Assembly: GCF_014764445.1 (NCBI RefSeq)
Contig: NZ_CP061722.1
Coordinates: forward strand, 1-64,000
DNA length: 64,000 nucleotides
Source: Pseudarthrobacter sp. BIM B-2242
GTDB taxonomy: Bacteria > Actinomycetota > Actinomycetes > Actinomycetales > Micrococcaceae
Reading direction: 5' to 3'
The translations under genes were made by a program, and so were the position numbers. The notes beneath the pieces were generated by a model, which did no database searches, was not told where the DNA came from, and saw only the letters and a list, made by a program, of their open reading frames with translations. Positions within the stretch are counted from its first letter, which is position 1. Every line of letters starts with the position of its first letter. Shown here in pieces: positions 18,068-25,982 of this stretch.

Positions 18068-18126
18068 ACCTCTACACTGGGCATCCAGGACGGCCCGACC
18101 GTGGTCAGAGAGCAGGAAGGACAGCT

Positions 18127-18894
18127 GTGAGCGCACGTATTGAGCCCGACGGCAGGACGATGATGCTTGTGTCGCTGGGACTGGTGGCGGTGCTGGCGGT
18201 GGCCAGCTTCACCCTCTCGTTCCTGGGGTTGATCCAGGCCGCGGCATGGGCTGGCATCCCCGAGCAGCTCCGCTGGCTGGTGCCCATCGTCGTGGACGCC
18301 ACAATCCTCGTTTATGCCGTTGCGGCCAGTGTTCAAAGGGCTCGCGGGGAATCCACGACCCTTTCCTGGGTCGCTGTCGGCTTCTTCACGGCCGTCTCCG
18401 TCGCCGCAAACGCCGCCCACGTCCTGGCGCCAGGAGGCGTCATCGCCGAACTGAACGGGAGCGTCATCTTCGGTGCCTTCCTGGCCTCGATCATGCCGAT
18501 CAGCCTCTTCTTCGCCACCGAGACGACGGTCAAGCTGGCAGTCGCTCCGGTGTACGGTTCGATCGCCCAGCGCCGGCGTCGCGCAGCGAAGAAAATGGTC
18601 CTCATCGGCGAAAAGGACCACCCGGTGGACCAGCTGTCCACTTCAAATGGACCAGTAAAAGGACCACTGGATGGACCGGGTATGGACCACCAAAAGGACC
18701 ACCCCTGGACCACCTCAAAGGACCACTTGCGGACCACCCCGAAAAAGCGTGCCGAAGTGGACCCTCAGGCGATCCGGGAACTGGCCGAAAAGGACAAGCT
18801 GAGCCAGCGGGCGATAGCCTCGCGGCTGGGGGTTTCGAAGACGACGGTTGCCCGTGTTTTGGCTGAGGCGCAGGAGGCGGTCCCGGCCAGGTAG
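18127..18894 (+). CDS. DUF2637/SpdB-like membrane protein fused to a C-terminal HTH
   Basis: A 255-residue protein. The N-terminal half has four transmembrane helices (about 13-150) of the DUF2637 type found in actinobacterial plasmid spread/transfer loci. A linker (about 160-205) of repeated KDH/GP units is encoded by iteron array II. The C-terminus is a helix-turn-helix (LSQRAIASRLGVSKTTVARVL, about 225-246). A membrane-anchored DNA-binding protein between two iteron arrays suggests it tethers this locus to the membrane for partition, replication or transfer (inference). GTG start with SD GGAAGG. Confidence 0.7.
   Translation: MSARIEPDGRTMMLVSLGLVAVLAVASFTLSFLGLIQAAAWAGIPEQLRWLVPIVVDATILVYAVAASVQRARGESTTLSWVAVGFFTAVSVAANAAHVLAPGGVIAELNGSVIFGAFLASIMPISLFFATETTVKLAVAPVYGSIAQRRRRAAKKMVLIGEKDHPVDQLSTSNGPVKGPLDGPGMDHQKDHPWTTSKDHLRTTPKKRAEVDPQAIRELAEKDKLSQRAIASRLGVSKTTVARVLAEAQEAVPAR
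18615..18735. repeat. Iteron array II (TGGACC direct repeats, inverted relative to array I)
   Basis: GGACC starting at 18615, 18627, 18649, 18661, 18673, 18684, 18696, 18707, 18720 and 18731, spaced 11-13 bp with one gap of 22. It is the reverse complement of array I, so the two arrays face each other across the transmembrane-coding part of the gene. The array lies inside coding sequence and is translated as a KDH/GP-repeat linker. Confidence 0.75.
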
Positions 18895-18897
18895 GGG

Positions 18898-19392
18898 TTA
18901 GTCGAAGTCGTCGTCGAGGTCGATGACGGGTTTCTTGGCGGCAGGCTTCGCTGCTGGCTCGGGCTGCGTCTCGCTGTCCGGGGCAGAGGCTGGCTCCGCT
19001 TCCGGGGACTCCGGCTCCTCGACGGGCTTCTTCGCATTGACGGCCGCGGCGATCTTTGCCGGCTTGCCGCTGCAGCCCGGGGTGACGAGGCAGCGGGTCG
19101 GTGCAGTGTCGCTGCTGAGGATGAAGGTTCCGCAGGCCGGGCAGATCACGTGAGTGGCAGCCGGTGCGATTCGCAGCAGGCCCAGCTCGGGCTGGTGGGC
19201 TGCGATCAGCTCCAGCTGGTCGTCGTCGAGGTCCAGGACCTTGAAGGCCTTCACCACGATGGGGTCGGCCTCTGACATGGCGGCGGTCAGTTCCGCCCAG
19301 GTGTTCTGCTTGCACCTTTTGAGCACGGTGATGCCGAGACTGACCGCAGCGGCCAGTCCCTGATATTCGTCTTTGACGGCAAGTGCTGCCAT
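18898..19392 (-). CDS. Zinc-ribbon-containing protein with acidic SSB-like tail
   Basis: A 164-residue protein: a helical N-terminal half, a four-cysteine cluster (CPACGTF...RCLVTPGC, about 83-106) likely binding zinc, a Pro/Glu-rich linker and an acidic C-terminus ending DLDDDFD that resembles SSB C-terminal tips. Function unknown; a nucleic-acid or replisome-associated role is plausible. Its ATG overlaps the stop of an 8-codon leaderless mini-ORF (TGATG). Confidence 0.65.
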   Translation of the reverse strand: MAALAVKDEYQGLAAAVSLGITVLKRCKQNTWAELTAAMSEADPIVVKAFKVLDLDDDQLELIAAHQPELGLLRIAPAATHVICPACGTFILSSDTAPTRCLVTPGCSGKPAKIAAAVNAKKPVEEPESPEAEPASAPDSETQPEPAAKPAAKKPVIDLDDDFD

Positions 19393-19418
19393 CAGCGCGG
19401 ATCCGTGGTGATGCTCAT
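19392..19418 (-). CDS. Leaderless 8-codon mini-ORF coupled to the next gene
   Basis: ATG at 19418 lies exactly at the predicted +1 of a class B promoter and encodes MSITTDPR. Its TGA overlaps the ATG of the 164-residue protein as TGATG. This would let a leaderless initiation event deliver ribosomes to an internal start by termination-reinitiation. No other function is visible. Confidence 0.5.
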   Translation of the reverse strand: MSITTDPR

Positions 19419-19455
19419 GGCAGCTATGTGTGCGGCGAAGTCCATCCCGCTCATC
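19418..19455 (-). promoter_or_regulatory. Class B promoter, leaderless at mini-ORF
   Basis: Minus strand GATGAGC at 19455-19449, 13 nt, CCGCACACAT at 19435-19426, 7 nt to the ATG at 19418. The -35 block overlaps the stop of the SNF2 helicase gene. Confidence 0.6.
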
Positions 19456-21748
19456 AGGCAGCCAGCTCGTAGCCGCGGGCGTCCAGGATGTCCACCGCGA
19501 TGTCCTCGATGATGTCGCCCAGGGACTTGAACTTCTTCTCCATCTCCAGGTCTTCCGGGGTGATGGCCTCGTAGGCGTTGGTCTGCTCGTTCAGGACTGA
19601 GGTCATCTTGGTGACGTTGTTGTCAGCGCCGGGCATCATGACGTCCAGATCCTTGCCCTTGTTCCGCAGGATCGCCCGCATGTGGGCGTCCAGGGTGTTG
19701 GTGGCGAGCAGGGTGGTCACCATGCAGACGTTCTGCTGGCCGATGCGGTTATTGCGGTCCTCGGCCTGGCTGATGTTTGCCGGCGTCCAGTCGGTCTCGA
19801 TGAAGATAGTGTCAGCGCTGGCCGTCAGGGTGATCCCGAACCCTGCTGCGCCGATGGAGCAGAAGATGACACCGATCTCGCCGTTCTGCAGCTTGTCAGC
19901 CACGGCCTGGCGCTTGTGCTGGGGCACTCCCCCGTCGATGAAGCCGGCGTCGGCGATCCCGGCCTTCTCTACGGCCTCGATCAGGGCCTGCATGACCGGC
20001 TGGTGGTGCACCCACACGGTCAACGGCCGGGTGTAGACCTTCTTGCCGTTGCGGACCTCGGTGGTGGCTTCCATCCAGTCGGAGATGATCTCGATGGCGG
20101 CCGGGACCTTGGCGACGCCGGCGGCCGCGCGCAACGGCGTGATGAGGTCAACCCGGGTCCGGGCGAACGTCTTGATCGCTTCCTGGTCGATCCGGAGACC
20201 CAGGGCGTACTGCTCCTCGATCCACTCTGTGACTTTCTCGTACAGGGTGTCGTGGGCGGCCTTGAACCCGCGCGGGTCGATTTCGACGTAACGGGTGGTG
20301 CGCAGCTTGGGCGGCAGCTGCTTGAGGACGTCGGCCTTGTTGCGGCGGACCCAGCAGTGCTTGGTCAGGACCTCTTCCAGTTGGGGCAGCATCTTGCGGT
20401 TTGGCAGGAAGGCGCCGAAGTGGTTCTGCTTGGTGTACGTCTCCATGAACTTGGAGGCACCGCCGAACACCGGGTCCAGGAGGCCGGCGATGGCGAGCAT
20501 GTTCACGCCTTCGGCGGGGTTCTGCAGGAACGGGGTGCCGGTCATCGGCAGGCGGAGGGCGTCGATCGCGCAGGCGAGGTTGCGGTTGGCCGTGGCGCGC
20601 TGGCCGGCCCAGGTCCGGGAGCGGTGGACCTCGTCGAAGAGGGCAGCCTGGGGTGCCCATTCGACCAGCTGGTCGACAAGCTCGGGGCGGGAACCCAGGA
20701 GGGAGTCGGCGACCACAACAACCCCGGCTTCAGGGAACGGCGGAACCTTCTTGCCGGCGCGGATGGGCACGATGTAGTCCGGGAAGTCAGGCTTCTTGGG
20801 CGGCCGGACCGGCTTCTTGGCGCGGGACTTGGTCTTCTTCGGCGGTGCCGGCGGAGCGGGATCCACCTTGGGCTGGATCCGCTGCAGGCCGGGTCCGAGG
20901 GCGGCGTACGCTTCGCGGCACCAGTTCTCCACCACCAGGGGCGGAACGACGATGACGGTGCGCCGGGAGCGCTTGATGGCGGCCGCGGCCAGGGCCTGGC
21001 GCGTTTTGCCAAGGCCAGGTGCGTCCGTGAGTGCCCTGTGTCCACCGGCGATCGCATAGGCGCCGGCAACCTGGAAGGGGTACAGCGCGAGGCCGAACCA
21101 TTTGGGCAGGTACCCGGTGTGGGCGGCGATGATGTCGATGAGTTCCTGCGTTCGCGGCGAGACCTCGTCCTGGACGTCGCCGTCGACACCGGTGGAGCAG
21201 GCGAGTTCGCGGGCGGCGTCCCGCACGTTCTGCGGGATGTTCTCCAGCTGGCGGCTTTGGACGGCGGCCTCGTAGGTGAGCGGGTCGAGTTCCAGGCCCC
21301 TCTTGGCTTCCCCGTCGTCGGTGATGAGGTCGGAGAGCATGACGTTGAAGCGCTGGCGGGTCTTGTCCCAGATGGCGCCCGGGCCAAGGATGGTGCTCAT
21401 CTTCTCGAAGCCGGCCAGCCGCGGCCGGACGAAGACCATATGCGGGTATCGCTTGGAGCGCTGCAGCATCGGACGCCAGAGGGATTCCAGGGAGTCCAGG
21501 TCTGCCAGATCGCCGGTGGCTTCGGAGAAGTCGACCGGGATCCTGTGCTTGGCGAAGAACTTGTCCGGGTGGATGCCGGTGCCGGTGATGTACCAGGTCT
21601 TCTCCGTGCGGTCGAAGCGGCGGCCGGGAAGCTTCTTGACCCAATCCTGGGCGGGCTTGCCGTTAGGAAGCGTGGCGCCCCATCCGAACTCGAAGCGCAG
21701 CTCGGGGTTGCGGAACGTGCCGGTCAGCACGGCTGTAAGAGGGGCCAT
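19454..21748 (-). CDS. SNF2-family helicase/ATPase (SMARCAL1-like)
   Basis: A 764-residue superfamily 2 ATPase. The N-terminal part (about 1-60, RFEFGWGATLPNGKP...GRRFDRTEKTWYITG) resembles a HARP-type DNA-recognition module. Walker A is APGLGKTRQA (about 241-248), the DEVH box about 369, and motif VI QAEDRNNRIGQ about 661. A basic Lys/Arg/Pro insert occurs near 290-320. SMARCAL1-type enzymes anneal or remodel ssDNA-dsDNA junctions at stalled forks. Driven by a class A promoter with +1 at the ATG. Confidence 0.88.
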   Translation of the reverse strand: MAPLTAVLTGTFRNPELRFEFGWGATLPNGKPAQDWVKKLPGRRFDRTEKTWYITGTGIHPDKFFAKHRIPVDFSEATGDLADLDSLESLWRPMLQRSKRYPHMVFVRPRLAGFEKMSTILGPGAIWDKTRQRFNVMLSDLITDDGEAKRGLELDPLTYEAAVQSRQLENIPQNVRDAARELACSTGVDGDVQDEVSPRTQELIDIIAAHTGYLPKWFGLALYPFQVAGAYAIAGGHRALTDAPGLGKTRQALAAAAIKRSRRTVIVVPPLVVENWCREAYAALGPGLQRIQPKVDPAPPAPPKKTKSRAKKPVRPPKKPDFPDYIVPIRAGKKVPPFPEAGVVVVADSLLGSRPELVDQLVEWAPQAALFDEVHRSRTWAGQRATANRNLACAIDALRLPMTGTPFLQNPAEGVNMLAIAGLLDPVFGGASKFMETYTKQNHFGAFLPNRKMLPQLEEVLTKHCWVRRNKADVLKQLPPKLRTTRYVEIDPRGFKAAHDTLYEKVTEWIEEQYALGLRIDQEAIKTFARTRVDLITPLRAAAGVAKVPAAIEIISDWMEATTEVRNGKKVYTRPLTVWVHHQPVMQALIEAVEKAGIADAGFIDGGVPQHKRQAVADKLQNGEIGVIFCSIGAAGFGITLTASADTIFIETDWTPANISQAEDRNNRIGQQNVCMVTTLLATNTLDAHMRAILRNKGKDLDVMMPGADNNVTKMTSVLNEQTNAYEAITPEDLEMEKKFKSLGDIIEDIAVDILDARGYELAA

Positions 21749-21785
21749 GTGGTTTTCTATGCGGGCTGGGCCCCGACGGCCGGTT
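21748..21785 (-). promoter_or_regulatory. Class A promoter, leaderless
   Basis: Minus strand CCGTC at 21779-21775, CGCATAGAA with CAT at 21761-21759, 10 nt to the ATG at 21748. No TGAC extension. Confidence 0.6.
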
Positions 21786-21794
21786 CTGCCTGGC

Positions 21795-22079
21795 TCACGC
21801 GTCCAGCTCTTCGGTGCTGACGGCCTCGGTGATGGAGCACCAGGTGATCATCTGGACTGCGTCGGCATGCGCGGCTTTTGCCATGGTCACTGCGAGGGAG
21901 TTGCGGACCTTGCGTGCGGCGTCCCTGCTGGGCAGGCCGGTGGCGAAGGGGGCGGTTTTCGCGTCAGTCCCTGCGGCCACTTCCCAGGTGCCGCCCGGGG
22001 TGGACTCGGAGACTTTGATGTTGTTCACGGACGATGCATTGAGCAGATTTCCAGCGGCTGATTCAATCCAAACGTCCAC
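21795..22079 (-). CDS. Hypothetical protein upstream of the SNF2 helicase gene
   Basis: A 94-residue protein, GTG start behind AGGAGAAATTC. Beta-rich N-terminus followed by a helix (SRDAARKVRNSLAVTMAKAA). No family recognised. The short gap before the SNF2 gene holds that gene's own class A promoter. Confidence 0.6.
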   Translation of the reverse strand: MDVWIESAAGNLLNASSVNNIKVSESTPGGTWEVAAGTDAKTAPFATGLPSRDAARKVRNSLAVTMAKAAHADAVQMITWCSITEAVSTEELDA

Positions 22080-22111
22080 GAATTTCTCCTAGATAAAGGG
22101 GGATGATTTCC

Positions 22112-22149
22112 TGACTTCTATGTGTACGGAAAGACATATGGGAGTGCCC
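22112..22149 (-). promoter_or_regulatory. Class B promoter
   Basis: Minus strand GGGCACT at 22149-22143, 13 nt, CCGTACACAT at 22129-22120; +1 predicted at 22112. It leaves a 32-nt leader with an SD for the GTG at 22079. The rest of 22080-22249 is relatively AT-rich and holds only this and the divergent promoter at 22238. Confidence 0.6.
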
Positions 22150-22237
22150 GTTTACGGATGATTTCATTAGTGATTTTTGGATAATTCCTGACGTGATAAC
22201 GCCTGAAAAGTGTTGGCTGGCCTCGCCTGTGCGGGGG

Positions 22238-22250
22238 TACCATACAGGTA
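22238..22250 (+). promoter_or_regulatory. Vegetative-type -10 box, leaderless
   Basis: TACCAT at 22238-22243 followed by 6 nt and the ATG at 22250. It matches the TAnnnT -10 consensus rather than class A or B. A convincing -35 is not visible. Confidence 0.45.
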
Positions 22251-22798
22251 TGGACGAAGAGCTGATTGGTCGACTGGTCAAAGAAGCCAAGGAGCTCGCT
22301 GCGGAAACCGAATCCGCCCGTGAAGCACTGTTGTCAGCTGCCCGGCGCCGGCAGGAGGCGATACTTGCGCTGAAGGCGGCAGGTCTCTCTGTGCGGGGAA
22401 TTGCAGCGCGCCTCGGCACCAGTCCGTCCGTCATTCAGACTTCCCTTGCGACAGCCATTGCCCGGCACCCGGCGACAGCAAGGAGGGAAGAGCGCTTCCC
22501 TTACGAGCTCCACGTTCTCCTGGCTGCAAAGTTCCACGAGCAGCCCGAGCGGCTGCGCAGCATCGCCAAGTCGAACATCCAAAAGATGCGTGAAACACCG
22601 AGGGCAGCGATCGCTGAGGGCTGGCTGAACCGGTGGGAGGAAATCCTGGAACTGTCGGTGGATGAGATCGAGCAGGAGATGCTCAAGGACACCGATGAAG
22701 GACGCGACATGCGGCAGATCAGCCCCTTCGCCGGCGCCCTCGACAATACTGAGCGCATGGTCGCGATGAAGAAGGCTCAGCTCCTTGCGGCGAGATGA
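22250..22798 (+). CDS. HTH protein of a two-gene nucleotidyltransferase module
   Basis: A 182-residue protein: an N-terminal coiled-coil-like helix (about 1-45), then an HTH (ILALKAAGLSVRGIAARLG, SPSVIQTSLATAI, about 40-75) of the kind found in small transcriptional regulators, then a helical C-terminus. It precedes and overlaps a nucleotidyltransferase-fold gene by 14 nt, so the pair resembles a toxin-antitoxin operon with this as regulator/antitoxin. It has a vegetative-type promoter, unlike its neighbours, which suggests an acquired module. Confidence 0.6.
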   Translation: MDEELIGRLVKEAKELAAETESAREALLSAARRRQEAILALKAAGLSVRGIAARLGTSPSVIQTSLATAIARHPATARREERFPYELHVLLAAKFHEQPERLRSIAKSNIQKMRETPRAAIAEGWLNRWEEILELSVDEIEQEMLKDTDEGRDMRQISPFAGALDNTERMVAMKKAQLLAAR

Positions 22799-23414
22799 GC
22801 TTGAGCTTGCCATTCGTCAGGCGACACGGATTATCCAGCACGACCAGGTCGTCATTATCGGAAGTCAGTCGATTCTCGGCTCCTACACCGAGGACCAGCT
22901 GCCGACCGCTGTGACCATGTCCACCGAAGTGGACATCGCACCCATGCGGGATGAAGGAGCCCAAGAACTTACCGACCGGATCAGCTTCGTCGCCGGGGAG
23001 CTTTCCGACTTTCACAGAGAAAATGGCTTCTACATAGAGGGTGTCGAGAAGCAGACCGCCATTCTTCCCCCGGATTGGAAATACCGGCTCGTCATGGTCC
23101 GCGGCGAAGAAACAGACAACGCCACAGGCCTCTGCCTGGATCCACATGACCTTTGCGCAGCAAAACTCATGGCGTGGCGCCCCAAGGATTTTGAGTTTGT
23201 CCGTGCCCTCATCGACGGCCGGTTCATCGATCCCGTTGTCCTCGCAGAGAGGGTGGCCTCCATCGACATTCACGCCGTGGTAACCGATCAACCCCTGGAA
23301 GCTCTGGAGTACCGGCAGCGCGAGTCAGCGACCTGGCTCGCGAACTTTGCCAATCCGCGCGACTCCCGCCGACCCGCGGGCCCCACCGGCAGCGATCCCG
23401 ACATAAGCCCCTAG
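22785..23414 (+). CDS. Nucleotidyltransferase-fold protein (DUF6036/AbiEii-like), putative toxin
   Basis: A 209-residue protein with the minimal nucleotidyltransferase signature: VVIIGSQSILGSY (about 23-35) followed by STEVDIAP (about 46-53), then LDPHDLCAAKLMAWRPKDFEFV, typical of DUF6036/AbiEii-like proteins. Such proteins act as toxins that modify tRNA or other nucleic acids, paired with an HTH partner. TTG start inferred from SD AAGG and overlap with the upstream gene; no ATG lies nearby in frame. Its stop shares CTAG with the convergent methyltransferase stop. Confidence 0.6.
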   Translation: MRRDELELAIRQATRIIQHDQVVIIGSQSILGSYTEDQLPTAVTMSTEVDIAPMRDEGAQELTDRISFVAGELSDFHRENGFYIEGVEKQTAILPPDWKYRLVMVRGEETDNATGLCLDPHDLCAAKLMAWRPKDFEFVRALIDGRFIDPVVLAERVASIDIHAVVTDQPLEALEYRQRESATWLANFANPRDSRRPAGPTGSDPDISP

Positions 23415-24535
23415 GCAGCGGCCGCGTACTCAGGAGTGCTGACCGTGTACGCCTGCGCGCTGGCCGTGTAGCCGTCCAGGGGCAGCGGGTCTGTGCCGGC
23501 CAGGATGCCGTCCAGGCGTGGCTGGATGAAATTGCTAATGGTCTTGGGGCTGAGCTCGACACCGGTCCAGGCGCGGCCCATCTTCTGGGCGACGGCCAGG
23601 GTGGTCCCGGAGCCGGCGAAGCAGTCCAGGACGCGGTCACCAGGCTGGGTGGCTGCGGCAATGAGCCGTTCCAGCAGCGCCTCGGGCTTGGGGGTGTCGA
23701 AGTCGTCGCCCTTCTCGGTGCCGAAGATCAGCTCGGACTCGGCGCGGGCGTCCTCGTTAGTCGGCGATCCGTTGACGCGGAACGACTGCAGGTTGGTCAG
23801 AACCTTGCCTTTGGCTTCGGTGGAGAGGAAGGACGGGCGCAGCAGCGGCTTCGGGGCGATGAAAGCACCCGGGGTCTCCCCCATCTTGGTGACGGCGTCC
23901 TGGCCGTAGCGGAACGGGCCGGACATGCGGAAGGCGTTCTTGTTGGTGCCGTTCTCAACGATGAGGTCATCGAGCAGGGCCGATTCAATCGTCGGGGTGT
24001 TCATCTCCCCGGCCGGGACGGTGCGGTCGCTGAAGTTGAAGGTCATGGAGCCGGCCGGGAATTCGAGGACGGAGGGCTTGTTGCCCTTGTTGTGGACCGG
24101 GATCCGTTTGCCGACGGCGGTGGCGGAGTGGACCAGGGGTGCCATCTTGGACTTGTCCTTGGCGTAGATAAGGATGTGGTCGGTGACGTCGGCGAGCTGG
24201 GCGTGCAGGTACGAGGCCCGGTTCTTCTTCTCCCAAATCATCGTGCCGATGTAGTTCTGTTCGCCGAAGACGTCATCCATGACGCAGCGGACGCGGTGGA
24301 TGTATTTGTCGTCCAGGTGGACGAAGACACTTCCATCCTCGGTGAGCGTGGCCCGCACCCCCGTGAGAGTCCGCTCCAGCATGGCCAGCCAGTCCTTCAC
24401 GGGGGACGAGTCGCTGTACTGGGCGAACTTCCGGCCGGTGTTGTAGGGCGGGTCCAGGTAGGCCATTTTGACGGTGTTGTGCAGCTGGGAGTCAGCGAGG
24501 GCGATGTCGGCAGAGGCATTGAGCAGAAGGTTCAT
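23411..24535 (-). CDS. DNA N6-adenine methyltransferase (DPPY type), orphan
   Basis: A 374-residue amino-methyltransferase. The catalytic DPPYNTG is at residues 28-34, and the SAM-binding DCFAGSGTTLAVAQ lies near 303-316, the order of beta-class enzymes such as type III Mod. EQNYIGTMIWEKKN and HILIYAKDK are also characteristic. No restriction endonuclease is adjacent, so it is an orphan modification enzyme that could protect the element from host restriction or mark its origin. The start is fixed by the class A promoter with +1 on this ATG; there is no SD. Confidence 0.88.
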   Translation of the reverse strand: MNLLLNASADIALADSQLHNTVKMAYLDPPYNTGRKFAQYSDSSPVKDWLAMLERTLTGVRATLTEDGSVFVHLDDKYIHRVRCVMDDVFGEQNYIGTMIWEKKNRASYLHAQLADVTDHILIYAKDKSKMAPLVHSATAVGKRIPVHNKGNKPSVLEFPAGSMTFNFSDRTVPAGEMNTPTIESALLDDLIVENGTNKNAFRMSGPFRYGQDAVTKMGETPGAFIAPKPLLRPSFLSTEAKGKVLTNLQSFRVNGSPTNEDARAESELIFGTEKGDDFDTPKPEALLERLIAAATQPGDRVLDCFAGSGTTLAVAQKMGRAWTGVELSPKTISNFIQPRLDGILAGTDPLPLDGYTASAQAYTVSTPEYAAAA

Positions 24536-24572
24536 GCACTCTTCTATGCGGCTACACTCGCGACGGGCCTTT
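24535..24572 (-). promoter_or_regulatory. Class A promoter, leaderless
   Basis: CCGTC at 24566-24562 and CAT at 24548-24546 on the minus strand, 10 nt to the ATG at 24535. It lies inside the 3' end of the upstream HA-repeat gene. Confidence 0.6.
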
Positions 24573-25013
24573 CCGCTCGGGAAAGACCGGTTTTTCGTTG
24601 CTGCGCCAGCCCGGGCAGTGCTCGTCAAGCCAGGTTGCCCGGTCAGGCCGCAGTGCTCCGAGGCGCTCCAGGGACTGCATGGTCCGCAGCCAGGTGGCGA
24701 CCAGCCGCTCACGGGTTTCCGGGGCGGCCGGCTCCGGCTGGCGGCCGTGCAGCAGCAGGAAACTGGAGGCCTCGCGGGCATGGTTCAGCCAGGCTTCCTC
24801 GGCGGTGACCTGCCAGCCGGGGATCTCGTAGTCCAGGACTTCGAGGCGGAACGGGTCAAGGGTGCCGCGGGCGGCTCCGACGCGCTGGGTGTGCAGCCAG
24901 ACACCCAGGGAGCGTTCGTAGGCGGAGGCGGCCGCCGGGGACGGCCAGGTACCCCTGTCGAGGTGAAATTCGGCGATGGCGGCAATGATGCGGCGTTCGT
25001 CCTGGCCGCTCAC
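24552..25013 (-). CDS. Helicase-associated (HA) domain protein, short
   Basis: A 153-residue protein consisting of two HA-type three-helix modules, recognisable by the spaced Trp/Arg pattern and terminal PGW (EIPGW, HCPGW). HA domains are usually appended to actinobacterial helicases and probably bind nucleic acid. The GTG start overlaps the upstream TGA (GTGA), so translation is coupled to the longer HA protein. Confidence 0.7.
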   Translation of the reverse strand: MSGQDERRIIAAIAEFHLDRGTWPSPAAASAYERSLGVWLHTQRVGAARGTLDPFRLEVLDYEIPGWQVTAEEAWLNHAREASSFLLLHGRQPEPAAPETRERLVATWLRTMQSLERLGALRPDRATWLDEHCPGWRSNEKPVFPERKGPSRV

Positions 25014-25903
25014 CCGGCACCGCCGCTGCGCCTGCGCAGGGGGCAGTTCCAGCCCGGCAGTTTGGCGTTCAGCCAGGCGAGACGCGGTGCAGCCAGCTTG
25101 CCTTTGCGGTGGACTGCACGCTGGGTGCCCAGCCACCGTGCCATCTGGCGCTCGTCCTCCTTGGACGGCACCGGCCAACGTTCGTGTTCCGCGATGAAGG
25201 CCACGATCCTGTCCGCCATGGCGGACCATGCGCCGTCGCGTCCGCTGTCGGCCGGCAGCCAGTCAGGGACGTTCTTGTTCAGCCAGTCCAGGCGCTTCTT
25301 GGGCAGCTTGCCGGACCGAGCCAGGAACCGCTGGTAATTCATCCACCGGTAGAGCACCGCGGTCTCGGATTCCCCTGCCTCGTAGGGCGGGGTGCCGCGG
25401 TTCAGGTCGACGTAGTCGGCCAGGTCTTCGGCGCGGGAGCGCCACTGGTGGTCGCTGTCTTCCTGCCAGCCGGGGACGTCCCGGTCCAAGGCTTCGCGGC
25501 GCTCCTGCTTCAGGGTGCCCTCGGCTTCAGCGCGGCGTTGTGCCAGGAGCCAGTTCCTGAGGTTTTCATCCAGCGGGTCGCCGGTGCGCATGCTCAACGC
25601 CAGGGCGGAGAGCTGGAGCTTCCAGCGGTCCTCGTGGGAGAGCCGCCAGCCGGGAATGTCCCGGTCCAGCTTCTCCATCTTGTCAACGTCCAGGCGGCGC
25701 TGCTGCGCGGCCCTCCGTTGTCCCCGGAGCCACTCGTGCAGAACGGTCTCATGGCCGTAGGATCCAGGCTCCGGCAGACGGTTGTGGGTGCGAACGAACA
25801 TCACAACCCTGCGGGCTGCCCCCGTCCATGCGTCTGGCACTGCCGTTCCGGCCTTTCGGGTCGGACCCGCCCCCAGGGTCACTGCATAAGTCTGTACGTT
25901 CAC
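25010..25903 (-). CDS. Helicase-associated (HA) domain repeat protein, long
   Basis: A 297-residue protein of about four HA modules of about 65-70 residues, each ending in a variant of PGW (DIPGW, DVPGW, NVPDW, KLPGW) with conserved W..A and LD..R positions. There is no helicase domain, so it is a stand-alone array, probably binding DNA or RNA. The start is the GTG that coincides with the class A promoter +1, giving VNVQTYAV. It forms an operon with the short HA gene and lies upstream of the methyltransferase. Confidence 0.7.
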   Translation of the reverse strand: MNVQTYAVTLGAGPTRKAGTAVPDAWTGAARRVVMFVRTHNRLPEPGSYGHETVLHEWLRGQRRAAQQRRLDVDKMEKLDRDIPGWRLSHEDRWKLQLSALALSMRTGDPLDENLRNWLLAQRRAEAEGTLKQERREALDRDVPGWQEDSDHQWRSRAEDLADYVDLNRGTPPYEAGESETAVLYRWMNYQRFLARSGKLPKKRLDWLNKNVPDWLPADSGRDGAWSAMADRIVAFIAEHERWPVPSKEDERQMARWLGTQRAVHRKGKLAAPRLAWLNAKLPGWNCPLRRRSGGAG

Positions 25904-25940
25904 ATTACTTACTATGCAGCCGTGGCCGCGACGGGCGGCC
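25903..25940 (-). promoter_or_regulatory. Class A promoter, leaderless (GTG)
   Basis: CCGTC at 25934-25930, TGCATAGTA with CAT at 25916-25914, then 10 nt to the GTG at 25903. Confidence 0.55.
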
Positions 25941-25982
25941 GTTGTATTACCGCAGGTCAGCAGGGGTTCCCGGGACATGAGA

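Noticed and set aside
17939..18735. TGGTCC arrays as a CRISPR array
   Set aside because: The repeat is about 6 bp with 5-7-bp gaps, and half lies in coding sequence; it fits iterons, not CRISPR.
19682..21820. Long plus-strand open frame opposite the SNF2 gene
   Set aside because: GC-rich shadow with Gly/Val/Asp-rich composition; the SNF2 motifs are on the other strand.
23411..24535. Restriction-modification system
   Set aside because: Only the methyltransferase is present; neighbours are HA-repeat and nucleotidyltransferase genes, and the HNH protein is distant and membrane-anchored.
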